NCBI RefSeq assembly: GCF_003173755.1
Contig: NZ_CP029553.1
Location: forward strand, 2,864,501-2,928,500
From: Methylobacterium terrae
GTDB taxonomy: Bacteria > Pseudomonadota > Alphaproteobacteria > Rhizobiales > Beijerinckiaceae
Direction: 5' to 3'
Length of the DNA stretch: 64,000 bases
Within the stretch, counting starts at the first letter, position 1, and every line of letters starts with the position of its first letter. Below the pieces are notes generated by a model, which worked only from the letters and a program-made list of their open reading frames with translations, was not told the origin of the DNA and made no database searches. Below, piece after piece: positions 35,416-43,197 of the stretch. The position numbers and the translations under genes are program-made.

Positions 35416-35715
35416 ATGACCCGTTTCATTCTCAGTTACGATCTCGAAAAAACCAAACCTGATCCACACCCTGAGTTTTTGCGGCAAGCTGAAGCACTTG
35501 GTTGGAGTAAGTGGATCAAGTTGGCAGACGGAAAATTTAATAAACTTCCGAACACAACACTTCACAAGTCATTTGAAAATATCGAAGATGCTAATAAATC
35601 ATACAGCGATATTGTATCAAAAACTAAAGCGGCCCTTAATGCTACCGTCAATGTAGAAAAGGTCATTATAATCGAAGACAGTCGCTCGCGCTCTTTTAGT
35701 AACGAAGTCAAATAG
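35416..35715 (+). CDS. Low-GC cargo gene, possible VapD/Cas2-like fold
   Basis: 99 aa; GAGGAAT precedes the ATG. TRFILSYDLEKTKPDPHPEF at the start and VEKVIIIEDSRSRSFS at the end place two beta strands as in small ferredoxin-like proteins of the VapD/Cas2/SinR kind, and NKLPNTTLHKSF fits the central turn. The gene is strikingly AT-rich against its surroundings and stands alone on the + strand, so it was probably acquired separately. A toxin or defence role is possible; only the fold resemblance supports it. Confidence 0.65.
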   Translation: MTRFILSYDLEKTKPDPHPEFLRQAEALGWSKWIKLADGKFNKLPNTTLHKSFENIEDANKSYSDIVSKTKAALNATVNVEKVIIIEDSRSRSFSNEVK

Positions 35716-35980
35716 ATTTTGAGATATGGAGCCGGGCGTAGGTAGCGAGCACCCGCCGCCTATCGACCGGCTCCAACCTCGCGAGCGCGTCGACCGATTC
35801 GCGCAGCGCCCCGCCGTCGAACTCGGCCCGGTCCAGCAGCTCGGCGAGGTCCTGGCCGCGCGGCCCGCAGAGCACATGCACCAGGCCGCGCAGGCACCGC
35901 AGCCGGGCCCGCCGCTCGGCCGGCGACAGGTTGTCGGCCCACGGCCCGTAGCGGTCAGCCGGCGCGATCGGGGCCGTCAT
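35708..35980 (-). CDS. Small protein of unknown function
   Basis: 90 aa; GGAGG lies 5 bp ahead of the ATG at 35980. Helical (ERRARLRCLRGLVHVLCGPR; RESVDALARLEPVDRRRVLA). It overlaps the PC4-like gene at its start and the low-GC gene at its end. Not recognised. Confidence 0.6.
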   Translation of the reverse strand: MTAPIAPADRYGPWADNLSPAERRARLRCLRGLVHVLCGPRGQDLAELLDRAEFDGGALRESVDALARLEPVDRRRVLATYARLHISKSI

Positions 35981-36224
35981 CGGCACCTCCCTCGATCAAC
36001 CCCCGCTCGACCGCGAGCGCCTGGGCCTGCTGGAGCGCCACGATGACGGCCGGCAGCAGGTCCGGGCGGATCGCGACGCCCTTCGCGGTCGGCACCACGT
36101 CGCCGTCGCGGTTAGTCGCGAACACGCGCACGTCGGCCATCACCCGGCCGTGCATGTCGGCCAGCCGGACGGCGATCTGCTCGCGCTGGTTCTTCGGGAT
36201 CGTCGCGATGCGGGTTTCTTCCAT
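35955..36224 (-). CDS. PC4/p15-like ssDNA-binding protein
   Basis: 89 aa. The pattern IATIPKNQREQIAVRLADMH then ADVRVFATNRDGDVVPTAKG and VAIRPDLLPAVIVALQQAQ matches the transcriptional coactivator p15 (PC4) domain: curved beta sheet, TxKGVxLRPDLLP signature and a C-terminal helix. Bacterial and phage members bind ssDNA or melted promoters. It could help replication from the iterons or modulate host transcription. Confidence 0.75.
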   Translation of the reverse strand: MEETRIATIPKNQREQIAVRLADMHGRVMADVRVFATNRDGDVVPTAKGVAIRPDLLPAVIVALQQAQALAVERGLIEGGADDGPDRAG

Positions 36225-36314
36225 GGGGCTCCTCCGGGCATGGGGCCGCGGCCGGGCGCGGCGGCCCGCTGGCGGCGGTTCGAGGGTTGGGCGTGACGAG
36301 GGCGTGCGCGCCGG

Positions 36315-36530
36315 TTATCGGCCGTCCCTGGCCGTTCTGGCGGCCCGGGTGAGTGCGTCGGCAGCCTCGGCGTGAGCGCGACCGGCGAGCATCCCGGCCT
36401 GCACCATCTCGCCGTCCGTTGCGCCGGGCCACCGGCGGCGGATAGCGGCGTCGAGGTCGTGGCCGCTGAAGGCCTGCAGCGTCGGATCGTGGAGCATCGC
36501 GTCGGCGATGGCGGCGGGGCGGTCAGGCAC
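36315..36530 (-). CDS. Small protein of unknown function
   Basis: 71 aa. Helical, with LHDPTLQAFSGHDLDAAIRR and GATDGEMVQAGMLAGRAHAE. Its start overlaps the stop of the AlpA-like gene by 8 bp. Not recognised; operon partner of the regulator. Confidence 0.6.
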   Translation of the reverse strand: MPDRPAAIADAMLHDPTLQAFSGHDLDAAIRRRWPGATDGEMVQAGMLAGRAHAEAADALTRAARTARDGR

Positions 36531-36744
36531 GGGCGGCCCCAGCCTCTCGGCCTGCCGCTGCTTGCGCCGTGATCCAGCGGCGCACCTCCGTCCGCCGAGC
36601 GCAGACGGTTCGTCCGATCTTGAACGTGGGGAGGCCGTGCGCGTCCTTCAGGTGGTGCACCTGACGCACCTTCCACCCGAAGGCGCCGGCGATGGCCGGC
36701 ACCCCGTACAGCAGGTCATCATCGGGCTCGGCAGTAGTGGTCAT
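36523..36744 (-). CDS. AlpA/excisionase-like helix-turn-helix protein
   Basis: 73 aa; GGAGGGG precedes the ATG. The sequence LLYGVPAIAGAFGWKVRQVH, then HHLKDAHGLPTFKIGRTVCA is the winged-helix layout of AlpA/Xis proteins (helix pair, then a beta wing with FKIG). It lies near the right att core, opposite the integrase. In satellites and prophages such proteins direct excision or activate the integrase promoter. Confidence 0.78.
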   Translation of the reverse strand: MTTTAEPDDDLLYGVPAIAGAFGWKVRQVHHLKDAHGLPTFKIGRTVCARRTEVRRWITAQAAAGREAGAARA

Positions 36745-36854
36745 GGCTCCCCTCCATGCGCAACTCGTGCGCAACGGACGCGCCGCGAGGCGGTGTAAGT
36801 CAGTCGTAAGTCTTTGAATTCCTTGATACCCATCGTTGACGGCATCCAGGCACT

Positions 36855-36880
36855 AAAAAAGCCCCCAAGCGGGGGCTAAG
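36855..36880 (-). terminator. Intrinsic terminator at the right end of the nested element
   Basis: On the minus strand AGCCCCC, loop GCTT, GGGGGCT, then six T. It is oriented to stop leftward transcription that enters the element from the outer phage's coat gene, and it overlaps the end of the truncated coat frame. Confidence 0.85.
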
Positions 36881-36910
36881 TTATTCTCAGAACTCGCGAA
36901 AATCGGAACT

Positions 36911-36928
36911 TCCTCGCCGTTCCACTTG
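36911..36928. repeat. Attachment core, right copy
   Basis: Exact copy of the core at 21834. To its right lies the 5' part of the coat gene. To its left the reading frame runs 18 codons into element DNA before a stop. A GTAAGTC direct repeat at 36795 and 36806 and a TGATACCC motif at 36824 lie just inside this end and could be integrase or excisionase arm sites; that role is inference. Confidence 0.85.
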
Positions 36929-37191
36929 ATCGGGTACATCTTGGCCTTCGTCATCGTGATGTCGAAGGAGCCGAGCACCTGGTCGCCGTCGTTGGGCGGG
37001 ATGTTGCTGGGGACGATGTCCACGAGGCCGTTCTGCGGCACCGTGAACGCGGTGACGGTCTGGCCGAGCGCCGCGCGGCCGAACCCGCCGTTGTCGCGGG
37101 TCACGCCCGGGATGAAGCCGACGAATCCGCGGCTGACCACCGAGAGGTTCTGGTAGATCGGGGCAATCAGCTTGCCGAGGGTGTTGGCCAT

Positions 37192-37345
37192 GACTTCCTT
37201 CCTTGGGGAGGTTCGACGTTTGGGGTTGGGCTATCCAGCCCGAAGCGCCGCGCCTCATCCAAGGCATCGGCCGATAGACTAGAGAGTGATCCGCCCGGGC
37301 GGCCGCATCCACGGCCGGCAGGCGGGGTGAGCGCGGCGAGCGCGC
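37192..37345. other. Gap between scaffold and coat genes
   Basis: About 150 bp without a gene. It has GC-rich inverted repeats (for example CCGCCCGGGCGG near 37291) that may adjust coat expression relative to scaffold. Nothing else seen. Confidence 0.4.
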
Positions 37346-38146
37346 TCAGTCGACCAGGACGGGCGGGTTCGCGCCGGTCATCAGCTGGGCCTGGGCCATC
37401 GGGCTGAGGGCCTGGAACGCCGCCTGCGTCATGGTCTTGCCGCCGCCGGGCTGGCCCTGGGGGGAGCGCGCGCCGGAGCCGGAATGGTTGGTGCCCTTCA
37501 GGATCATGTCCTTGTGGGCATAGCCGTCGACGAGGATCGACAGTGCCTCGTCGAAGTCTGCGACCTCGCCCGGGCGGGCGACGCTGTGGATGGTCCCGCC
37601 GGCCGCGTTCACGCCGATGACCTTGCCGTCCTCGACCTTGAAGTGCCGGCCGAAGTGGCTCATCAGCAGGTCCATTGGTGCAGCGACCTTCTCCTGCACG
37701 AACTTGGACCGGCCGAACGCGCCGCCGATCTTCTCGCCGTGATAGGTCTGGGTCAGGCCGTCGAGCTCCTTCGTGAGGTGCTGGATCTTCTCGCCCGAGG
37801 CCCGGGCGGCGTCGGCGACCTGCTGCTCGGCGGCGCGCTTGGCCTCGCGGCGGATCTCGTCGACCTGCTCGGCGGTCTTCAGCTGCCCCGCGTTCAGGTT
37901 CGAGACGGTCTGGATCGCCTCGAGCGCCTTGGCCGGGTCCTGGATACCCTCGAAGGCCTTCAGCCGACCCTCGGCCGCCTCGCGCGCCTCGCGGTGGCCC
38001 TTGGCCTCGCCGTTCAGCCGCGTGATCGTGCCGACAGTGTGGACGGCGTCGAAGGGGACGTCCTTGCCGTCCTGCTCGTAGACGGGCTTGCCGTCCTGGA
38101 CGACGGCATAGGTGGCGCCGTTGATCTCGGTGGTCTTGAGCTTCAT
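37346..38146 (-). CDS. Scaffold-like protein (DUF6651-like)
   Basis: 266 aa; GAGG precedes the ATG. The N-terminal 60 residues form a small beta domain (MKLKTTEINGATYAVVQDGK), then a long coiled coil (about 55-140: AREAAEGRLKAFEGI, EQVDEIRREAKRAAEQQ), then a C-terminal region ending QAQLMTGANPPVLVD. A coiled-coil protein encoded right before the coat gene is the standard scaffold position in P22-like heads. Confidence 0.8.
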   Translation of the reverse strand: MKLKTTEINGATYAVVQDGKPVYEQDGKDVPFDAVHTVGTITRLNGEAKGHREAREAAEGRLKAFEGIQDPAKALEAIQTVSNLNAGQLKTAEQVDEIRREAKRAAEQQVADAARASGEKIQHLTKELDGLTQTYHGEKIGGAFGRSKFVQEKVAAPMDLLMSHFGRHFKVEDGKVIGVNAAGGTIHSVARPGEVADFDEALSILVDGYAHKDMILKGTNHSGSGARSPQGQPGGGKTMTQAAFQALSPMAQAQLMTGANPPVLVD

Positions 38147-38251
38147 GGGGTCCTCGGGGCATCCGCCCGCGTGTGGGGCCATCCGGCCCGGGCGCCGCGG
38201 CCCATCCAGGCACACGGCCGTATGCGGCGGCTGGTGAGCCGCCGGGATTGT

Positions 38252-38386
38252 TCAGAGCGCCAGGTAACGGCGCCGGATCAGAAGCTGAGCGCCCCAGGCG
38301 GCGGGCACCGCCTGCCACCAAGGCATGCCGACGAAGGATAGGCGCACGCAGAGCCAGACGAAGTGCCAGAACTCGCGCTCGCTCAC
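38252..38386 (-). CDS. 44-aa membrane peptide
   Basis: A GTG start overlaps the stop of the 133-aa gene (GTGA). The product is hydrophobic and Trp-rich (FWHFVWLCVRLSFVGMPWWQ) and ends RRRYLAL, so it probably spans the membrane once. The tight coupling and clean frame support it; function unknown. Confidence 0.5.
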   Translation of the reverse strand: MSEREFWHFVWLCVRLSFVGMPWWQAVPAAWGAQLLIRRRYLAL

Positions 38387-38784
38387 GCCAGACGGCCCTC
38401 TTGACGAAGCTGCTCGCGGCAGGCCGCCGCGATGTCATCGAACGGGGCGTACTGCCACCACTGCTCCAGCGGCTCACCGCCGGTCAGGTAATCGTGCTTC
38501 TGGATGCGCCGCCGGTCGACCCTGCGCAGCCACATCCACGCACCGTCGAAGGACTGCACCGGGCGCCACGCGAACCACAGTCGCCAGGGGCCGATGGGAC
38601 TGCCGAACATCGGCAGCGGCGGGCCGCTCCGCGATGATGCGACGGTAGTTGATCCTTCCTCCCGGGGTCCGCTGCGTCGAACGATCTCGACGTGCTCGAC
38701 CCCGACGGCCAGGAGCGCATCCTTGGCCCGCGCGGCCATGATCTTGCCCGCCTGGCCGGGGCCGGCCTCGATAAGGACACGCAT
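38383..38784 (-). CDS. Phage protein of unknown function (head operon)
   Basis: 133 aa; ATGA overlap with the preceding gene. It starts MRVLIEAGPGQAGKIMAARA and has a Trp-rich centre (IGPWRLWFAWRPVQSFDGAW). Not recognised; not obviously structural. Confidence 0.6.
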   Translation of the reverse strand: MRVLIEAGPGQAGKIMAARAKDALLAVGVEHVEIVRRSGPREEGSTTVASSRSGPPLPMFGSPIGPWRLWFAWRPVQSFDGAWMWLRRVDRRRIQKHDYLTGGEPLEQWWQYAPFDDIAAACREQLRQEGRLA

Positions 38785-39005
38785 CACCGCATGCCCTTCG
38801 TCAGGTCGAAGGCCGACACGGCGTCCGGATGCTGGTCGCCCCGGGTCACCTCGGCGTGCCGGCGGATGATGACCCACATGCGGACGCGCTGCGGCAGGAG
38901 ATGCCAGGCCACGAACTGGGCCATCTTCTCCTTCGCGCGCTCCCAGCGCTCGGCGAGCGTGAACGTGCGCTCGTAGCGGATGCGATCCGCGACGGTCATC
39001 TTCAT
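38784..39005 (-). CDS. Small basic protein (head operon)
   Basis: 73 aa; GGAG precedes the ATG. Sequence TVADRIRYERTFTLAERWER then MAQFVAWHLLPQRVRMWVII suggests two helices, the second amphipathic. Coupled to the 133-aa gene. Unknown function. Confidence 0.6.
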   Translation of the reverse strand: MKMTVADRIRYERTFTLAERWERAKEKMAQFVAWHLLPQRVRMWVIIRRHAEVTRGDQHPDAVSAFDLTKGMR

Positions 39006-39122
39006 GACGAGGTCTCCGTGCGGCATCCGCCGCGATCGCCTCCGCGCATCCGCGCTCGGGCCTATGCCGATGGGGCCGCCGGCCCGGGCCGGGCGGCATT
39101 CGGGCGTCGGCGCGCCGCGAAA

Positions 39123-40139
39123 TCACATGTACGGCAGCTCTTCGCCGGTCTCGGTCTGGTACCGCTTCAGCAGCTTGGACCGGGCGATGAACAGCTCCCG
39201 GTTCTGCAGGTGCTCCATCGCCGCGAACTCGGCGGGAAAGCGCGCCTTGAGGGCGTCGTTGGTGCCGCCGTAGGTCTTGTTGCGCGCCGCCGCCGCGGCC
39301 TCCGCGCGGACCTTGTCGCGAGCCTCCTCGGCCGAGCCGTCCATCTCGCGCTCGATGTCGCGCTCGGACAGGCCCTGGCGGCGGAAGGCGGTCTCGGCGC
39401 TGGCCCGAGCCTTCCAGTACGGCGCATCATCGGGCCGCTGCAGGCTGATGAGGTAGGTCGCGCCCTGATCCGCCTTGTCGAAGTACCGGGCATTGGCTTC
39501 GACGTGAGCGGTGATGGCGTCCCGCACCGCGGTCTGCTCGATCTCCCCGAGCTCGCCCCGCATGAACACCGGCTGATTGCGGTGGCCGTGCATCGAGAGG
39601 GAGAGATCGTCGATCAAGGAGTCGACGTCGAGCTTGCCCGAGCGGGTAAAGTGTAGCTGCGCCTGCATCACGATCTGCGAGGAGCCAATCTTGCCAGATT
39701 GGCGCTCCAGCAGGTCCTCGAAGGCGTCGTCGTCCATGTCGCCCTGATGGAAGATCTCCTCCGTGCCCGGCTGGTAGGGCTTGCCCAGGTACCCCGGCAG
39801 GTCGACCGCCTCGCCCTTGCCACCGCCCTCCCTGAACTGGATCTCGCCGCGCTTATGCCGGGCGACGAGATTGCGCAGCACCGCCTCTTCGTCGTCGGCC
39901 GCGTCCAGGATGTCGCCGAGCCTGCGGCCATGCAGCTTGTCGGAGGTCTCGGACAGGCTGTCGATGACGTCGTTCCGGTTGATGCCAGCGACCTTCACCT
40001 CGCCGTCGAGGTCGGGCTTCTCGCCGAAGCGACCGTGGAAGCCGCGACGAACCTTGGTCTCGTCAAACGGTCGCCGGCTCAGGGCCGACCGGGGCGCGTC
40101 CTCGTGCTGGCGCGCCGCGGCGCTGTGATGCCGGCTCAT
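39123..40139 (-). CDS. Phage protein after portal, unknown function
   Basis: 338 aa. Its ATG overlaps the portal stop. The N-terminal third is basic, the centre contains SQIVMQAQLHFTRSGKLDVD and the C-terminal third is a charged helix (SERDIEREMDGSAEEARDKV). The place normally holds the minor head protein, but that family is encoded at 17459; this one may be an internal or ejected head protein. Inference only. Confidence 0.7.
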   Translation of the reverse strand: MSRHHSAAARQHEDAPRSALSRRPFDETKVRRGFHGRFGEKPDLDGEVKVAGINRNDVIDSLSETSDKLHGRRLGDILDAADDEEAVLRNLVARHKRGEIQFREGGGKGEAVDLPGYLGKPYQPGTEEIFHQGDMDDDAFEDLLERQSGKIGSSQIVMQAQLHFTRSGKLDVDSLIDDLSLSMHGHRNQPVFMRGELGEIEQTAVRDAITAHVEANARYFDKADQGATYLISLQRPDDAPYWKARASAETAFRRQGLSERDIEREMDGSAEEARDKVRAEAAAAARNKTYGGTNDALKARFPAEFAAMEHLQNRELFIARSKLLKRYQTETGEELPYM

Positions 40140-41713
40140 AGCGGCGCTCCCATCACGGACGGGTCGAACAGCGAGGCCATGTCGGCGGGCGTCACGCCCT
40201 CATCACCGCCGCCAATGGGCCGGCCGGTGCGCGGGTCGATCGCGTCGTCATCCTCACCACCGCCGTTGGGATCGGCCCCCTCGTCGGCCAGCTGCTCCTG
40301 CTCGCGCTCGGGGTGCCAGTTCGCCGAGAGCACGCCGCGGCGCTGCATCTCCTCGCCGGCGGTGCGCTTCGAGATGATCCGCTGCTTCTCGGCGTTTAGC
40401 ACCGATGCGAGCTCGGCGCCCGCTTCGAGGTCCACGCTGAAGTCGTCGTGGATGTCGACCTCGACCGCCTTGCTCTCGTCGCCGAGCCACATCGCGGTGA
40501 ACACGAAGGCCTGCTCGAGCGCGTCTTTTAGCTGGATCGTCCAGGCCTGGAGCGCGCTGTTGGCCTTCTTCGAGACGTTGGCGCTGGTGATGATCGTGAT
40601 GTTCGACTTGGTGAGCGGCTGCATCCCCAGGTCGCGCATGTTGGTCCAGTGATCGTCGAGGCCCTGCATCAAGGTCTTGATCGACTCGGCGCCGGGCTCC
40701 AGGAATTCCCAAGTTCCGTGGTTGCCGCTCGCGTCGGGCTCACTGAACAGCACCGAGCGAGGGCCGACCGGCACCCGCATCGGCTTATCGTCCTCGCCCA
40801 TCGGCTGCCGGACGCCCTGACCCGCCAGCATCGGGAAGCAGGTCATCTCCTTCGTGTGCTTGAGGTTGGCTTCCTGCTGGAAGCCCTCGACCTGCATCCA
40901 TGCGAGATCGCGCAGCGGGGGCTTGCGCTTGTCGGGCTGGAAACGGACAAGCGGGATGACCCCGATGGTGAGCGGCGCCGGGCCCTCGACGACCTCCCAG
41001 ACCTGCCGGCCGTCGGAGAGCGTCTTCTTCTCCTCGACCCGATAGGTGGCCGGACCGAAGGTGACCTGCCCGCCCAGGCCCTTGAGCGCCGGACGGTCGA
41101 GGATGCGGATCCGCTCAACCGTGCGCTCGCCGTAACCGTCCTGCTCGATGCAGGTCTCGTCGATGCGGGCGTGCACCCACACGTCGCGCACGCCGTCGCG
41201 CACCTTGTAGGCCGCTTTCATCCGGTCGGCGGGGATGTGGACCCAGAGCGGTCGGGCCCCGGCCTCGCGCTCCTCGGCGACCGTGCGAGCCCGGCCGTTC
41301 TCCGCCGGCGGCACCTTGGTGTGGTCGACGAAGATCCAGGACCAGGCCTTGTCGATGCCGAGCGCGAAGACGTTCTCGGCGAAGACGTGGAGGTTGTTGC
41401 CCTCGCCGTCGATGTCCTCGCACAGCTGCTCGACGTCGTCCGGGGGCGCGCCTCCCAGCTTCACCTCGCGGGCGAAGGGCTTGGCGGCGAGGCTGCGGCT
41501 GATGTCGCTGTAGAGGTTCGTGAAGGGGGCTGCCGCGACCCGGTGCTTGTAGTCCTGCTCGCCCTCGTCGGCGAACTTCGGCAGGTACTCGGTGCCGGCG
41601 GCCCGCATGGCGGGGGCGCCGCCGTTGATCGCGTCGACCATCCGCCACAACGGGCGCATGGCCTCGTATTCGGACGACGTGGCGTCCGGCCCGAGCTTCT
41701 GGTTTTCGGCCAT
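40136..41713 (-). CDS. Portal protein (DUF4055-type)
   Basis: 525 aa; AGGTGA precedes the ATG. Typical segments are MRPLWRMVDAINGG, RVAAAPFTNLYSDISRSLAA, YTH-like WSWIFVDHTKVPPAENGRAR, GVIPLVRFQPDKRKPPLRDL and ANLKHTKEMTCFPMLAG, which fit DUF4055 portals of podo- and siphoviruses. Downstream of both terminase genes, as expected. The portal forms the dodecameric DNA gate of the head. Confidence 0.85.
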   Translation of the reverse strand: MAENQKLGPDATSSEYEAMRPLWRMVDAINGGAPAMRAAGTEYLPKFADEGEQDYKHRVAAAPFTNLYSDISRSLAAKPFAREVKLGGAPPDDVEQLCEDIDGEGNNLHVFAENVFALGIDKAWSWIFVDHTKVPPAENGRARTVAEEREAGARPLWVHIPADRMKAAYKVRDGVRDVWVHARIDETCIEQDGYGERTVERIRILDRPALKGLGGQVTFGPATYRVEEKKTLSDGRQVWEVVEGPAPLTIGVIPLVRFQPDKRKPPLRDLAWMQVEGFQQEANLKHTKEMTCFPMLAGQGVRQPMGEDDKPMRVPVGPRSVLFSEPDASGNHGTWEFLEPGAESIKTLMQGLDDHWTNMRDLGMQPLTKSNITIITSANVSKKANSALQAWTIQLKDALEQAFVFTAMWLGDESKAVEVDIHDDFSVDLEAGAELASVLNAEKQRIISKRTAGEEMQRRGVLSANWHPEREQEQLADEGADPNGGGEDDDAIDPRTGRPIGGGDEGVTPADMASLFDPSVMGAPL

Positions 41714-41715
41714 CG

Positions 41716-43197
41716 TCACCTGCCGTAGGAGCCGAAGGCCGCGCCCCCGCCCGATCGCTGCAACAGCCGCCCGAACGCTCCGCTCGAGGCGTCGACCTGG
41801 TCCTTGAACTTGCCGGTCGGGAAGGCGGCGAGCTCGTCGACGTAGGCTTCGTTCCAAGGCCCGGCGATCAGCGAGACGTTGCCGGCCTCGCACTGCGCGG
41901 CGAACGGCCTGGCCCGGTCCACCTTGTCGCCCGTCTCGGGCTCAGCTCGCGCCGTGAACCCGGCGAGCAGCGCGATCAGGTCCGACTTCTGCACCTTGCC
42001 GGCTTGGCCGGGATCCTGCGGCAGGCTGATCTCGACCTGCCGACCGTCCGTCTCAGCGATCGCCTTGATCAGCCGGCGCACCGCGTCGCCTTCCTGCTGC
42101 TCGGTGACGACGTGGCCGACGACGTAGCGCCCATCCGGGGTCCGCCCGAGCTTCACGCCGGCCGTGCGGGCGGCGGTCGTCTTCTTGGTCGCCGCAAGGT
42201 CCCAGTGTCGAACCCACCGGGTGCCGGCCGGCGCGGCCGCGATGATGCGGCCCTCGAACCAGTGTCGCTGGAAGATGTTGCCGTGCCGCGGGCCGGGACG
42301 CTGCTGGAACTGGCCCGCCACTGCGTAGGAGCCCATCGGGCGCTTGTCGCGCTCGACGGTGGATCGCGGGAACCGCTCGGGGAACAGCAGGTCACCTTCG
42401 GCTTGGCGTGGGTCGGCGAACCCGATGCTGGTCCGGCAGGCCCGCTCCGGCTCGAACTCCATCGGTAGCATCAGGTGCTCGTAGCCGAGGGCGAGCGACA
42501 GGATCTGGCCGGAGATGTCCTTCTCGTGCAGGCGCTGCATGATGACGACGATCGCCGAGGAGACCGGATCATTGAGGCGGGTCGGCACAGATTCACGGAA
42601 GATGCGCGTGGTGCGCTCGCGCTCGGCATCCGACTCTGCGGTCTCGGTCGAATGCGGATCATCGATGATGACCCGATCGCCGCGGCCGCCGGTGAGGCTC
42701 TGGAATGGCATGCCCTCGCGGGCGCCGCGGCGGGTGTTCTCGAACGAAATCTCGCCGGCCCGACTCAGCACCACCTCGGGCCACAGGGCTCGGTACCAAT
42801 CCGAGGTGACGAGGTCGCGCATGCGGCGACTGTCGCGCTTGGCGTAGTTCTCGGAATAGGAGGTGGTCAGGTAGCGCAGAGACGGCCGGCCGACCGGTCC
42901 CCACTCCCAAGCCGGCCAGAACACCGACGCGATGAGCGACTTCATCGTGCCGGGCGGGATGTTGATCAGCAGTCGGGTCAGGCGCCCGCCGGTGATCGCC
43001 TCAAGGTGGGCGCAGACGGCGTCGATGTGCCAGCCGTGCAGGTAGGGCTGGCCGGGCTCGAGCACATGCCACGCCTCCCGCACGAACCCCGCCAGGGTCT
43101 GGCACCGACCCCGGATCCGCTCGGCATCTTGCGCCAGCGCCTGCCGCTCGCGCTCAGCCGCTCGCCTCGCCCTCTCCGCCCGGATCGCCGCCATCAT
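41716..43197 (-). CDS. terL: Large terminase of the outer prophage
   Basis: 493 aa from one of two adjacent ATGs. ATPase loop LLINIPPGTMKSL at about 77-89, Walker B RVIIDDPHS at 175-183, nuclease start VRHWDLAATKK with D333. It ends GGGAAFGSYGR, a motif also seen in the element's TerL before its extra repeats. The start overlaps the small terminase gene. It is clearly different in sequence from the nested element's enzyme. Confidence 0.92.
   Translation of the reverse strand: MMAAIRAERARRAAERERQALAQDAERIRGRCQTLAGFVREAWHVLEPGQPYLHGWHIDAVCAHLEAITGGRLTRLLINIPPGTMKSLIASVFWPAWEWGPVGRPSLRYLTTSYSENYAKRDSRRMRDLVTSDWYRALWPEVVLSRAGEISFENTRRGAREGMPFQSLTGGRGDRVIIDDPHSTETAESDAERERTTRIFRESVPTRLNDPVSSAIVVIMQRLHEKDISGQILSLALGYEHLMLPMEFEPERACRTSIGFADPRQAEGDLLFPERFPRSTVERDKRPMGSYAVAGQFQQRPGPRHGNIFQRHWFEGRIIAAAPAGTRWVRHWDLAATKKTTAARTAGVKLGRTPDGRYVVGHVVTEQQEGDAVRRLIKAIAETDGRQVEISLPQDPGQAGKVQKSDLIALLAGFTARAEPETGDKVDRARPFAAQCEAGNVSLIAGPWNEAYVDELAAFPTGKFKDQVDASSGAFGRLLQRSGGGAAFGSYGR

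Larger units (their letters stand above)
21834..36928. mobile_element. Nested integrative element inserted in the coat protein gene
   Basis: About 15.1 kb is bounded by an 18-bp direct repeat. Next to the left repeat is a tyrosine integrase gene, and near the right repeat an AlpA-like HTH gene, so in the excised circle these would lie on either side of att. Cargo includes an antirepressor, a RepA-like ATPase with iterons, a serine recombinase, small and large terminases, a 912-aa tape measure protein, a PC4-like protein and a structured RNA. No portal, capsid, tail tube or tip gene is seen. It could be a satellite that depends on a helper phage or a prophage reduced by an internal deletion between terminase and tape measure. 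The insertion itself is shown directly by the split coat gene. Confidence 0.88.
36853..37191 (-). pseudogene. Major coat protein (P22-like), N-terminal part
   Basis: The first 94 codons are coat: MANTLGKLIAPIYQNLSVVS at the start, VPQNGLVDIVPSNIPPNDGD, and YPIKWNGEE at the att core. The last 18 (VPIFASSENNLAPAWGLF) are read from element DNA. AAGGAAGG stands ahead of the ATG. The scaffold-like gene lies upstream, the normal order. Joined to the piece at 20966-21851 the coat protein would be 382 aa with an unbroken frame. Confidence 0.9.
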
